Shown: one piece after another, positions 1 to 8,034 of the stretch
Layout of the letters: each line of letters begins with the position of its first letter
Numbering within the stretch: the stretch's first letter is position 1
From: a virus
Length of the DNA stretch: 29,740 nucleotides
IMG/VR virus record: IMGVR_UViG_3300044535_000515
Location: 1 to 29,740 of that record
Reading direction: 5' to 3' (one strand)
Notes under the pieces: generated by a model
What the model was told of the DNA's origin: nothing
What the model saw: the letters and a program-made list of their open reading frames with translations, nothing else
Database searches by the model: none
Position numbers and translations under genes: made by a program

Positions 1-777
1 CCCGCCAGGGAGGACGGGGGTGACGCCAGGGACGTCAGCCCAAGTGTCGTAATCCACGGGCAGGTCGCCCCAGGTTTCACCCGAGGTGGCCAGCTCGCCC
101 CAGGTTTGGAAGTCGATCTGTTCCGTGCCACCAGCGGGCCAGCCGATCTCAGCAACGGCCAGTACCCAGCGGCGGGCCTGCTCACGGGCGTAGGTGATGA
201 TGCGCTGCTCATCCACGGACTCCACGACGAGGTACTGCTTACCGACGCCCTCGTCCTTCGGTGTGAGGAAGCACAACGGTTCGCCTGACTTGAGGATTTC
301 CCAAAGGCGGTAGCGGGCTCCGTCAGTCATGGTGAGGAGCGTGAGGACGCCCTTCGACATACCCATCGGTGCGGTGACTGCAATACGGTCAGCGCGGTTC
401 AGGACGTCGAATGTGGCGGTCTTACCTTCCCGCCTGAGCGTCGGGTACGACTCCACCCAGATCGGCATACCAGCCAGGGGTCGGGTCACGGGCCGCAGCC
501 AGTCATCCTTCACCCCAGTCAGGACGGTCTTGGCTGTTTCCGTGGCGATGGCGTTGTGGTCCGCGTCGTAGCCGATGAGCGTGTACGTCAGGTCCAGGCC
601 GAACGGGGCCTCGAAATCCCTCGCCCCCAGTACGGACTCCCCTACCCAAGGGTTAGCCCACCTGACAGCCTCAGTCACACGACCGTCATGGCGGGTAATC
701 TGCAACGTCACCGCCCCAGGGATCGACGCCTTGATGACGACCGACGCCGTCGTGGGGTCTGCTTCCAGTACCAGCAT
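1..777 (-). CDS. distal tail / minor tail protein, N-terminal part (cut by the window edge)
   Basis: An open frame of 259 codons without a stop runs off the left edge. Its ATG overlaps the tape-measure stop by one base (TAATG), so the two are probably translationally coupled. The gene directly after the tape measure in siphoviruses usually encodes the distal tail (Dit-like) protein that closes the tail tube and holds the baseplate. The visible part is beta-rich and soluble, with no signal peptide or membrane segment. Near the visible end a short repeat recurs every 10 residues (TWGEL at 225, TWGDL at 235, TWADV at 245), a pattern I associate with actinophage minor tail proteins. The assignment rests mainly on position; the C-terminus and any receptor-binding part lie outside the window. 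Confidence 0.75.
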   Translation of the reverse strand, partial: MLVLEADPTTASVVIKASIPGAVTLQITRHDGRVTEAVRWANPWVGESVLGARDFEAPFGLDLTYTLIGYDADHNAIATETAKTVLTGVKDDWLRPVTRPLAGMPIWVESYPTLRREGKTATFDVLNRADRIAVTAPMGMSKGVLTLLTMTDGARYRLWEILKSGEPLCFLTPKDEGVGKQYLVVESVDEQRIITYAREQARRWVLAVAEIGWPAGGTEQIDFQTWGELATSGETWGDLPVDYDTWADVPGVTPVLPGG

Positions 778-3773
778 TAGCGCCTCCCAAGGGTGAGTGA
801 GCGTGCCAAGTCATCGTTCGATGACCCGACTTCAGTGCGAACGATCTCCGTCAGTTCCGTCTCCCCGATGAACACCTGAATCGTCGGGTCAAGAACGCCA
901 CCATCCATCGCCATCGTGGGGGCGTAGACGCGCTTCATGAACGCCGCATCAGCCGCCAGGGTCGAGAACGGGTCAGCGAGGGTGTTCCCGACACCAATGT
1001 TGAAGCCATCTCCAACGTCCTCACCAATGCCGATGAACACGCGGGACGGGGAGTGGGAATCCAGCGACTTGCGGGCCGCCTCGATGTAGGCATCCACTTC
1101 AGCCTTGAACGCGCCCTGCTTGCTCTTGAAGCCGATGATCATTCCGTCGCCCATGTCAGCGCCGACCTTGACCAGGCGGGCCTGCTCCTTGGCGATCTTC
1201 TTCTCCAGGCCAGCCAGCGCGGCTTCCGCCTGGAGGACGCCTGAGCCCTTGGCGTTGGCGGCCATGCTGTCAGCCACCTTTCCTGCCCAGATGTTGTTCT
1301 CGGACAGCTTCGTCACGATGGTTCCAAGGAGGGCGGTGGGCTGACCGTCGGTACCGATGAGTTGCGAGGCCAACTGGGCTCCCGCCTGCGGCCCCATCTG
1401 CATCATCTGCTGCATCAGGAGTTGGCCGCCGACACTATTCGGCCCGAACTGGGACGCGATGGCGTTCGACACGGCGCTCATGGCGTTGCCGTACAGGTTC
1501 GACTGGGCCAGAAGCTTGTCGAACTCGGCCTCGAAGGTGGTGATGCCCGCCTTCGCTGCGTCGTACGCGGCCTGGGCTTCCGCCACGCGGCTTCGGTCGG
1601 AGTCGCTGGCGTCAGGGCCAGCCGCGCCCCGCTGGGCCTCCTGGAGGCTCTTGTAGGCGTCGTCAGCGGCCTTCACCGTCGCGTCAGCGGCGCTCTGGGC
1701 GTCAGCAACGTTCACGCCGCCCGTGATGGCAGACATGGCCTCGTTGCGGTAGTCCTTCCACGCCTGGACCGCGTCATCCAGGGCCCTCTTGTTCGTTTCT
1801 ACCCACTTGTTGATGCGGTTCTCGCTGGCAGTTAGCGCCGCCTCTAGTTCGGAGCGCATCTTGTCGCTGACCTTTCCCATGTCACCCAAGCCGAGCGCGA
1901 AGCCGTCCACGACGTCGCCACCGATCTTGATGAACACCCTGGACGGTGAGTGCGAATCCAGCGTTGTCTTAGCGGCGTTGATCGCGCTCTGGGCGACGCC
2001 CGTAGCCGCAGCCTGGACGGGAACCTGGCCGTTACGGATACCGATGGCCATGCCGTCAGTCATCGCGGTACCCAGCGCCGTGCCCGAAGTCCTCATACGG
2101 CTGGCGGCCATCGGGTCCTTCATGGTGGCGATACCTGAATCCACCAGGCCCTTGCCGATGCGGGTGCCTTCCTTCTCGATGGTGTCAGCGGCGTCCGTGA
2201 TGCCCTTGGAAGCGTTCTTCTTGAAGTCGGCAACGGCCTGCTTCGCTGTAGCAAGCTTGTCGCCCAGGCCAGGCACCCAGGAGAACGCGGTGGCGGCGGA
2301 CTCCACGATGTTCTCCGCCATCCACAAGAACGCATCCACCAGGGGGCGGGTCACGTTGCGAAGGATGAACGGGGCAAGCTTCGCGCCAGCCTGAATCAGG
2401 TTGCCGATGGCGAAGATGATGAGGCCAATAGCGCGCCCAAGTACGTCAGCCAGAACCGTAGCCACGGCCTCAATCACGGGGATAAGGGGCTTCAGGATCG
2501 GCATGATCGCCTTGAACAGGACATTGACAAGTTCACCGAGCGGGGCCAGGAGCGTGCCGACTATCGCCAGCAGCGGGGCGATGGCGTCCACCAGGACCAG
2601 GATCAGGTCAGCGGCCACCATGAGAATCGGCGCGGCGGCATCCAGAATGGTGAACACCAGGTCGCCAAGCGGGGCCAGGATAGGCAGTAGCGCTTCCAGG
2701 AGTCGGCCCAGAACCTCCCCGATCTTGCCCAGGAGCGTTCCAACCAGCGGGCCAACCTTGGACCCGAGTTCCGCAAACACCTCCAGGATGGGCTGCAAAG
2801 CGGCCACCAGCGGCCCCAGGGCCGCCGTCAGGCCAGTCAGTACGGCGCTGGCAATGTCACCCAGAATCTTCGCCACAGGGGCCAGCACGGGCGTCAGCGC
2901 GCCAATCGCAGGGCCGAGCGCGCCGAGCGCAGGCCCCAGGCCCGTAATGACACCTTCCAGGGCCTTAGTGATGGGCGGGAGGGCGTCCTTCAGGCCCTGC
3001 ATCAGCGGTACCGCAGCCTGGGCAAGCCCCTGGCCAACGGTGTCCTTCAGGGTGGAGATCATGCCCGCGAACGTGGCCGACTGCTTATCCATCATGCCGA
3101 CGACGCGCTGCGCTGACTTACCCGCGCCGCTCTCGATGGCCTTGAACACGTCCTCGACCTTGACCTGGCCCTTGGTCACCATCTTCGCGATCTCCTGCGG
3201 CGACTTGCCCAGGGATGCTGCGAGAGCGTCGGTGGCGTTCACGCCAGCCTCCGACAGCATGTTCATCGACTCAGCGGTGACCTTGCCCGTGATCTGCATT
3301 TTCTGGAGCGCCGCAACGGAACGGTTGATCCCGTCCTGGCCCGTACCGACAGCCGACGTCGCATCACCGATGCGGGTCATCAGCGGGATAATGTCCTTAG
3401 CGGCAGTACCCGTGGCCAGAAGCTTGCTGGCGGCCTCCCGAAGGCCAGGCAACTCGAAAGGCGTCTTGGCCGCAAAGTCGTTCAGTTCCTTCATGAAGCC
3501 TTGGGCCTTTTCGGCGGAGCCAAGAAGCTTCGTAAACGACACCATCGCCGTTTCGTTAGCCATCGCGGCCTTCACACCGAACGCGGCGATAGCGCCACCA
3601 GCGACAGCCGCGCCAGCCCCCAGGCCAAGAAGGAGGCCCCCCGCGCCCTTCATCCCCTTGGAGAACTTGGACGCGGAGTTCCTGCCCGCTTCCTCGGAGT
3701 CGCGCTCAATCTTGCGCTTCAGCGCCGTCGTATCAGCGGTGACCTTGACGCTCAGTTCGCCAACGGTACTCAT
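777..3773 (-). CDS. tape measure protein
   Basis: This 998-residue protein sets tail length and is ejected during DNA entry. An N-terminal segment (about residues 1-35) precedes a Gly/Ala-rich hydrophobic stretch and the conserved tape-measure domain (about 65-240, with motifs such as FAAKTPFELPGL). A long Leu/Ala/Gly/Pro-rich hydrophobic region covers about 250-480. The motif LDSHSPSRVF followed by a Gly-rich segment occurs twice, near residues 603 and 904; similar DSPSR-type motifs are common in siphovirus tape measures. Its length predicts a tail of roughly 150 nm by the usual 0.15 nm per residue rule. The ATG overlaps the stop of the frameshifted chaperone (ATGA), and it lies between chaperone and distal tail genes, as expected. 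Confidence 0.97.
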   Translation of the reverse strand: MSTVGELSVKVTADTTALKRKIERDSEEAGRNSASKFSKGMKGAGGLLLGLGAGAAVAGGAIAAFGVKAAMANETAMVSFTKLLGSAEKAQGFMKELNDFAAKTPFELPGLREAASKLLATGTAAKDIIPLMTRIGDATSAVGTGQDGINRSVAALQKMQITGKVTAESMNMLSEAGVNATDALAASLGKSPQEIAKMVTKGQVKVEDVFKAIESGAGKSAQRVVGMMDKQSATFAGMISTLKDTVGQGLAQAAVPLMQGLKDALPPITKALEGVITGLGPALGALGPAIGALTPVLAPVAKILGDIASAVLTGLTAALGPLVAALQPILEVFAELGSKVGPLVGTLLGKIGEVLGRLLEALLPILAPLGDLVFTILDAAAPILMVAADLILVLVDAIAPLLAIVGTLLAPLGELVNVLFKAIMPILKPLIPVIEAVATVLADVLGRAIGLIIFAIGNLIQAGAKLAPFILRNVTRPLVDAFLWMAENIVESAATAFSWVPGLGDKLATAKQAVADFKKNASKGITDAADTIEKEGTRIGKGLVDSGIATMKDPMAASRMRTSGTALGTAMTDGMAIGIRNGQVPVQAAATGVAQSAINAAKTTLDSHSPSRVFIKIGGDVVDGFALGLGDMGKVSDKMRSELEAALTASENRINKWVETNKRALDDAVQAWKDYRNEAMSAITGGVNVADAQSAADATVKAADDAYKSLQEAQRGAAGPDASDSDRSRVAEAQAAYDAAKAGITTFEAEFDKLLAQSNLYGNAMSAVSNAIASQFGPNSVGGQLLMQQMMQMGPQAGAQLASQLIGTDGQPTALLGTIVTKLSENNIWAGKVADSMAANAKGSGVLQAEAALAGLEKKIAKEQARLVKVGADMGDGMIIGFKSKQGAFKAEVDAYIEAARKSLDSHSPSRVFIGIGEDVGDGFNIGVGNTLADPFSTLAADAAFMKRVYAPTMAMDGGVLDPTIQVFIGETELTEIVRTEVGSSNDDLARSLTLGRR

Positions 3774-4437
3774 CTGATAACTCCTTCTACGCCGCTGAGG
3801 GCTGCTTCTAGATCAGCCCAACTGGTTTTCTGTTTCTGGTCCTTGGCCCCTGGCCGCCACACGGGCTTCGGGGGCTTCGGCTTCTTCTTGCTGTTCACGG
3901 CCACCTGTACCCAGGCGACCTGGTTCACTGCATCCACCACCTGAGCCATCAGGTACGCCTCGTTCGTCCATGAGGCGGGGCCCTGGTCCTTATGCCACGC
4001 CCCCAGCGGGAGCCTCTGTAGAAGCACCCACACCCTGCGGGGGGTGGCCTGCTGCGGGTCTACGCCGTAAACACGCAGCAGGCACTCCTCCACATCGGGG
4101 TCGAACATGGCCCAGGAGGCGGCAATCAGTTTCCCGAGTTCCCCACACCTGCGTCGTCGCCCAGGGCGTTCATCAAGTCCTCAACGTCACCGCTGGTGGG
4201 CTTGTTCGCCATGAACTTCTCCATCTGGTCAGCGCCCAGGATCATCTCCAGGGCCCCCACCATGTCGCCGTCCCCGAGGGAGCCCATGACCTCGATGGGC
4301 CACTCCTTCGCGGGCAGGCAGGTGTAGGACCTTCCGCCGAACTTGAACTTGAACCCCACACCAGCAGCTTCCTTGCGGGCTGCGCGGGCGGCGTCTAGAT
4401 CGAACGCACCAGCGGAAGCCCCCCGTCGGGCGGTCAT
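3770..4437 (-). CDS. tail assembly chaperone, long product made by -1 programmed frameshift
   Basis: This is the gpGT-type fusion. The first 103 residues are those of the short chaperone. After the codons GGA AAC the ribosome slips back one base, rereads the final C as the start of CTG, and continues through seven linking codons into the downstream frame (which begins MFDPDVEECL at 4108). The fusion is 222 residues. The downstream frame has no convincing ribosome site of its own and overlaps the tape-measure start by ATGA. The extension ends in a Lys/Pro-rich linker (KKKPKPPK) and a short terminal helix. In lambda and relatives the extension is the part that contacts the tape measure. Confidence 0.88.
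4126..4437 (-). CDS. tail assembly chaperone, short (pre-frameshift) product
   Basis: This 103-residue protein is the equivalent of lambda gpG. It lies between the major tail protein, which it overlaps by ATGA, and the tape measure. Chaperones of this kind coat the tape measure while the tail tube polymerises and are absent from the virion. The sequence is helical and charged, with no membrane segment. Its last codons carry a slippery heptamer directly before the TGA stop, allowing some ribosomes to continue in the -1 frame and make the longer product. The position and frameshift signal together make the assignment secure although sequence conservation in this family is low. Confidence 0.9.
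   Translation of the reverse strand: MTARRGASAGAFDLDAARAARKEAAGVGFKFKFGGRSYTCLPAKEWPIEVMGSLGDGDMVGALEMILGADQMEKFMANKPTSGDVEDLMNALGDDAGVGNSGN
4129..4135 (-). other. -1 frameshift slippery heptamer GGGAAAC
   Basis: On the minus strand the zero frame reads TCG GGA AAC TGA, a canonical X XXY YYZ site (G GGA AAC) directly followed by the stop of the short chaperone. Re-pairing as GGG AAA moves ribosomes exactly into the frame of the downstream segment. Lambda uses the near-identical GGGAAAG at the same place in its G-T pair. Confidence 0.9.
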
Positions 4438-5027
4438 GCCGTGGTCGCCTTGGCCGCTACGGGCGCGACGGTGGCCGAGCCCTTGATGATGTTGCAGAGA
4501 ACGCCAGCATCATCCATCGCCATGAGGGTGACAGGCAGGCCAACTGCGCCCGACTGAGTGATCTCAATGTCGCCAGCCTCGCTGAGGGTCGCACGCGGGA
4601 AGTGGTAGCGAACGACGTTGTCGCCGTCCTTCACGTCCACGAGGATCGCGTGGTTCACGACGTCCGAGTCCGAACGAACGGTCATGCTGAACGCGCCAGC
4701 AGTCTCGGTCGGGGTCTCCCCACCGAAGTAGAGGGCCACGTTCTGCGCGCTGAACTCCAGCATGGTGAAGTCCACCGTCAGCTCACGGCTGGTGATGATG
4801 GTGCGGACAGGGCTGCGGCTCTGCCACGGGGTGATGTTCTCCGAGTTAGTGGAGGTGCCGAAAGTGACGCCATCCTCGCTCAGGTAGCCCAGCGTGGTCC
4901 ACGCAGCGGCAGGCGCGGTGCTTGCGTCTGTCGGTGCAGCGGTGCCCACGGGGGCGATGTAGATGCCAGGCCCATTCGACGTGCCGATAAGCACGGCGTC
5001 GGGGTTGAGTGCTGTCGATGCAGCCAT
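4434..5027 (-). CDS. major tail (tube) protein
   Basis: This 197-residue protein precedes the chaperone pair, the standard place for the major tail protein that polymerises into the siphovirus tail tube. It has an alternating beta-strand pattern, with a central segment typical of tail tube folds (about residues 70-110, with ELTVDFTMLEF) and an Ala/Thr-rich C-terminus. A strong ribosome site (AAAGGAG) lies 9 bases before the ATG, fitting an abundant protein. There is no signal peptide or C-terminal Ig-like extension. The stop overlaps the next start by ATGA. Confidence 0.93.
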   Translation of the reverse strand: MAASTALNPDAVLIGTSNGPGIYIAPVGTAAPTDASTAPAAAWTTLGYLSEDGVTFGTSTNSENITPWQSRSPVRTIITSRELTVDFTMLEFSAQNVALYFGGETPTETAGAFSMTVRSDSDVVNHAILVDVKDGDNVVRYHFPRATLSEAGDIEITQSGAVGLPVTLMAMDDAGVLCNIIKGSATVAPVAAKATTA

Positions 5028-5039
5028 GTTCCTTCTCCT

Positions 5040-5384
5040 TTATCCGATGCCACGCATAGCCCGAACGGCTATGGAGGTCCTAATGACGTAGCGAGGAGCG
5101 CCGTCCTCATCGGGAGCCCACATGGGCCCCATCTCTACGTCGCAACGCCCGACCAGGGAGGTCGGGTCAAAGGGCAGGCGCACCAGGCGCTGCCTCGCTT
5201 CATACGCACGGTCACGGGCGCGCTTCTTGCTGCTGGCGCGCACATCAACCTGAATACCAACAATGTCCTCAACGTGGGGCCAGGGAAGCTGGGAGTCGTA
5301 CGCCCAGCAGGTGATACCGCCGAGGTCTTTCAGGGCGGAGTAGGTGATGGCCTCAACGTCGGGGGTTTCGGGGGCGTGGCTCAT
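5040..5384 (-). CDS. tail terminator / tail-completion protein
   Basis: This 114-residue protein starts with an ATG that overlaps the preceding gp10-like stop (ATGA). In siphoviruses the gene between the gp10-like protein and the major tail protein usually encodes the tail terminator (lambda gpU type), a small ring that caps the tube and joins it to the head. The sequence is a compact alpha/beta protein with a basic central helix (KKRARDRAYEARQRL) and a beta-rich second half. No catalytic motif is visible. The role rests on gene order and size. Confidence 0.75.
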   Translation of the reverse strand: MSHAPETPDVEAITYSALKDLGGITCWAYDSQLPWPHVEDIVGIQVDVRASSKKRARDRAYEARQRLVRLPFDPTSLVGRCDVEMGPMWAPDEDGAPRYVIRTSIAVRAMRGIG

Positions 5385-5683
5385 CCGTACTTCACCTTCG
5401 CCTTCGCCAGGGCAGGCCCGAGGTGCGGCTGGGCCTGCATCTTGGAGGTACCGAACTCCACGAACATGGCGTAGTTCACGTTCGTCCCGACGAGGAACAC
5501 CTGGGTCTTATCGGCGGGGCTGGATTGCGGCTGCGTGACGTAGGAGCGGCGCAGGTTGCCCGTATCGACGGGGCAGCGCATCTTCGTGTCACGCTCGATT
5601 TCCAGCGCGGCACGGAAGGCGACCTCGCGGGCGGTGGAGTGGATGGGGCCCTGGTTCGTCCAGGTGAAAGCCGACTTAGCCAT
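5381..5683 (-). CDS. HK97 gp10-like head-tail joining / tail-completion protein
   Basis: This 100-residue protein starts at MAKSAFTW. The reading frame extends further upstream, but only inside the preceding gene and with non-protein-like sequence, so the inner ATG is chosen; it overlaps the upstream stop by 8 bases. Motifs typical of the HK97 gp10 family are visible: a central helix followed by CPVDTGNLRRS (the family signature PVDTGxLR) and later NYAMFVEFGTSKMQAQPHL (the Y..FVEFGT..M...P pattern). Members of this family act at the head-tail interface. The signature motifs make this more certain than its neighbours. Confidence 0.88.
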   Translation of the reverse strand: MAKSAFTWTNQGPIHSTAREVAFRAALEIERDTKMRCPVDTGNLRRSYVTQPQSSPADKTQVFLVGTNVNYAMFVEFGTSKMQAQPHLGPALAKAKVKYG

Positions 5684-6038
5684 TAGCGACCACCTCAGAC
5701 ACCGTGGCGACCCAGCAGTCAAGCTCGCCCGTTCCTCTCGGGTCCTCTGTGAAGTGGACTGCTTGGGCTCGCCAACTTCTTCCACGGGTGACCAGGACGT
5801 CGCCAGGCTGAACCTCGCTGGTCAGGTAGGCGGTTCCGAGGCGGCGGTGCATCGGGTCGGCTTGGCCGTAGCCGCCTTCTTCCGACTGGCGGGGCGAATC
5901 AGCGGGCGTGCCTTCCTGGAGGGTTCCCTTGACTTCCCCAAGGTCGGTGAACGCCTGGTCCTCGGCCCAGCCGTGATCGTCCAGGGTGCGCGAAGGGCGC
6001 ATCACCTGGAACGAGTCAGGCTGGATGAGGACGGTCAT
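5676..6038 (-). CDS. head-tail stopper / head-closure protein
   Basis: This 120-residue protein lies between the Ig-like protein and the gp10-like protein. The order adaptor, stopper, gp10, terminator is standard, and the stopper seals the portal channel after packaging. The second half looks like a small beta barrel (about residues 66-115, with VQPGDVLVTRGRSWRA), consistent with head-closure proteins of the SPP1 gp16 / lambda gpFII kind. Its ATG follows the preceding stop by 3 bases, with GGAG just upstream. Function is inferred from size, fold pattern and position. Confidence 0.65.
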   Translation of the reverse strand: MTVLIQPDSFQVMRPSRTLDDHGWAEDQAFTDLGEVKGTLQEGTPADSPRQSEEGGYGQADPMHRRLGTAYLTSEVQPGDVLVTRGRSWRAQAVHFTEDPRGTGELDCWVATVSEVVANG

Positions 6039-6041
6039 GGA

Positions 6042-7478
6042 CTACTCCGTCACCACGGGTGCGTCAGCGGGGGCATCGGCGGGCGCGTCAGCAAGCGCGT
6101 CGGCGGGAACCTCGTCAGCGGCAGCGACCGTGAACGGCAGCGTGGCCGACTTCGCGTCCGAGTAGCCGACAGCGATGGTGTGAGCGCCAGCCGCGACAGT
6201 CGCCAGGTTCAGGTTGAACGAAGCGGCAGTAGCGGTAACGCCAGTAGCGGCTCCAACGTCAGTTCCGTCCAGGTACACGCGCAGGCCCGTGGCGAACAGC
6301 GTGCCAGCGAATGTCACGGCAACAGTGCCACCCGTGACACCCGTGTTCGGGGTGACCGTGGTCAGGGTCGGCTTCGCGTGGGCGACAGACACCGTGCGGC
6401 CATTCGACTGGACCGAGTTGGCGGGGACGCCGACCTTGAACTCGTAGGCCGTGAACGGGGCGTACTGCGACTTCGGCAGGGACACCGTGGCGCTGGTCGC
6501 TGACACGAACGTGAACGGCACCGATGCGAGGCTGCGGGTCACCGTCATGTTCGGGGTGAACTCCGTGCCAGCGAGGGTAATCACCATCGGGTCGGTGATG
6601 GACTCCCAAGCGGGAGCAGCAGGCGTGACAGACACCATCGTCGGGTTCGTTGCGGTTACGACCAGGTTCTTCGCTGTGGTGAACGTCTCACCCGTCATGC
6701 CGACCTGGATGGTGTACGTCTTGGCGACAGAGATCAGTGAGCGCGGCACCGACAGGTGCATCTCCGTAGCGGAGACGAACGTCATCGACCGCAGGGCCGT
6801 GCCGTTGTCAATGTTCGCCACCATGCCGTCACGGAAGTTCGTGCCCTTCAGCACCACGATGGTCGGGTCAGCCATCATCTGACGGTTGATCGACGCGGGG
6901 GTCAGGCTGGTCAGGGTCGGGTCAGCAGGCGGGGCAGGCGGCGGCGGGGTAACAGCCGTCACCAGGATCGTCTTAGCGGTGGACAGGTAGCCGACGTAGC
7001 CGACCTGAATCTGAAGCGACGAGTCGGGCGTGAACGTGTTGGCGGGGGCGGTGAACGTCACCTCAGTCGGGGTAACGAACGTGACAACGCCCACCTGGGC
7101 ACCGTTGATGAACACCGACTGGTCAGCCTTGAACCCTGAGCCGTTGATCGTGATGACAGTCGCGGAGCCAACAGCGTCACCGCTGACCACGCTGGGGGTC
7201 ACGGTCGTGATGTTCGGGGCGACAATGGCTGGCTGCTCAATCGGAGGGGCCACATTCGACGGCACGATGCGGTCAGGCAACTGGATCTCGTAGTCCTTCA
7301 GCGTCGGCTGGTCGGGGGCGAGATACGGGGTCATGCCGTAGTTCGGAGAAGCTGCGGTCACGTAGTCGCCGTGCGAGTCGTAGCCAGGGATCGGGGTCGT
7401 GCCGTGGCCGTCGTTCAGGGCGTCAATGTCAGCGTTCACAGGTGCGGGAGCAGCCTTCGTGGTTTTCTTAGCGGCCAT
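6042..7478 (-). CDS. four-domain Ig-like (IPT/TIG) virion surface protein
   Basis: This 478-residue protein has a basic, disordered N-terminus (1-85) and four tandem IPT/TIG-like Ig domains at about 88-175, 187-276, 278-366 and 369-452. Each opens with a Pro/Thr-rich strand of the form T-x-x-T-P and contains a G-x-x-F segment (GSGFKADQSV, GTNFRDGMV, GTEFTPNMTV, GTLFATGLR). A Pro-rich hinge (TPPPPAPPADP) separates domains 1 and 2, and an acidic Ala/Asp/Pro repeat ends the protein. Ig-like domains are common accessories on phage heads and tails and are thought to give weak binding to cell-surface glycans. The ATG overlaps the adaptor stop by one base (TGATG). It interrupts the usual adaptor-stopper order; whether it sits on the capsid, neck or tail is not decided by sequence. 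Confidence 0.8.
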   Translation of the reverse strand: MAAKKTTKAAPAPVNADIDALNDGHGTTPIPGYDSHGDYVTAASPNYGMTPYLAPDQPTLKDYEIQLPDRIVPSNVAPPIEQPAIVAPNITTVTPSVVSGDAVGSATVITINGSGFKADQSVFINGAQVGVVTFVTPTEVTFTAPANTFTPDSSLQIQVGYVGYLSTAKTILVTAVTPPPPAPPADPTLTSLTPASINRQMMADPTIVVLKGTNFRDGMVANIDNGTALRSMTFVSATEMHLSVPRSLISVAKTYTIQVGMTGETFTTAKNLVVTATNPTMVSVTPAAPAWESITDPMVITLAGTEFTPNMTVTRSLASVPFTFVSATSATVSLPKSQYAPFTAYEFKVGVPANSVQSNGRTVSVAHAKPTLTTVTPNTGVTGGTVAVTFAGTLFATGLRVYLDGTDVGAATGVTATAASFNLNLATVAAGAHTIAVGYSDAKSATLPFTVAAADEVPADALADAPADAPADAPVVTE

Positions 7479-7945
7479 CAGTAGTTCTCCAAGTCGTTCG
7501 GGCCAACACGGCCAGCCAGAAGGTTGATCTGCGCCCTACCCGTTTCGGGCATGGGCGGTGAGTCGTAGGTGTGAACGAAGCGGGGGTCCTTGTCCCAGCC
7601 CCAGCGGTAACCGACAGCGACGTTCAGGTTCTGGCCCCGAGCCCTGGACCGATGCCAGTTAGCGCGGGCGAACGCCGTGGAAGGGTTCATGCCCGTGCCA
7701 GACGAAGCTGACTGGCTCGTCGTGTAAGTGATGGTCTGTGAGCCCGTAGACACGGACTGAACTTCGCCGCCAGCGATGACGCCACCCGAGCCACTAGCGC
7801 CAGAAGCGCCCAGCTCCAAGGTCGCTGCGTAGTATTCCCACGCCTCAGCCGCTGCCCCGTGGTTGTCGTACGGATGCTCAGCTGCGATCTCGTCCTTGAC
7901 TTCCTGGGGTAGATCCGCAGGCATCCAGTCTTGGGGCGCAGCCAT
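7478..7945 (-). CDS. head-tail adaptor protein
   Basis: This 155-residue protein is encoded two positions after the capsid gene in transcription order, where the adaptor (SPP1 gp15 / HK97 gp6 type) that docks under the portal is normally found. An N-terminal helical part (1-50) is followed by a Gly/Ser/Thr-rich linker (about 50-85) and a region with conserved-looking Arg/Trp residues (HRSRARG, GYRWGWDKDPRF). A GAAGGAA ribosome site precedes the ATG. No signal peptide or enzyme motif is present. The function is inferred from position and size; the low-complexity linker is unusual for a minimal adaptor. Confidence 0.6.
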   Translation of the reverse strand: MAAPQDWMPADLPQEVKDEIAAEHPYDNHGAAAEAWEYYAATLELGASGASGSGGVIAGGEVQSVSTGSQTITYTTSQSASSGTGMNPSTAFARANWHRSRARGQNLNVAVGYRWGWDKDPRFVHTYDSPPMPETGRAQINLLAGRVGPNDLENY

Positions 7946-7971
7946 CGCTTCCTTCTTCCGTCAAGAGGGGT

Positions 7972-8018
7972 GGTGAGTGGGGGCCAGCCACGGGGGGCAC
8001 AACCAGCCCCCACTCACC
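7972..8018 (-). terminator. strong hairpin between capsid and adaptor genes
   Basis: A perfect 13-bp inverted repeat (GGTGAGTGGGGGC at 7972-7984 and its complement at 8006-8018) has a 21-base loop and fills most of the 89-base gap after the major capsid gene. It is very G+C-rich and not followed by a T run on either strand. It could be an intrinsic terminator of the U-less type seen in actinobacteria, a partial terminator limiting connector gene expression, or an mRNA-stabilising hairpin at the capsid 3' end. Confidence 0.6.
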
Positions 8019-8034
8019 GATTCGGGTTCCCGTA

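Noticed and set aside
2401-3777. 458-codon plus-strand open frame
   Set aside because: It lies antisense to the tape measure; its Ser/Arg/Pro/Ala-rich sequence is the shadow of a high-G+C gene, with no family motif.
5556-6503. 315-codon plus-strand open frame
   Set aside because: It crosses antisense over three connector genes and has shadow composition.
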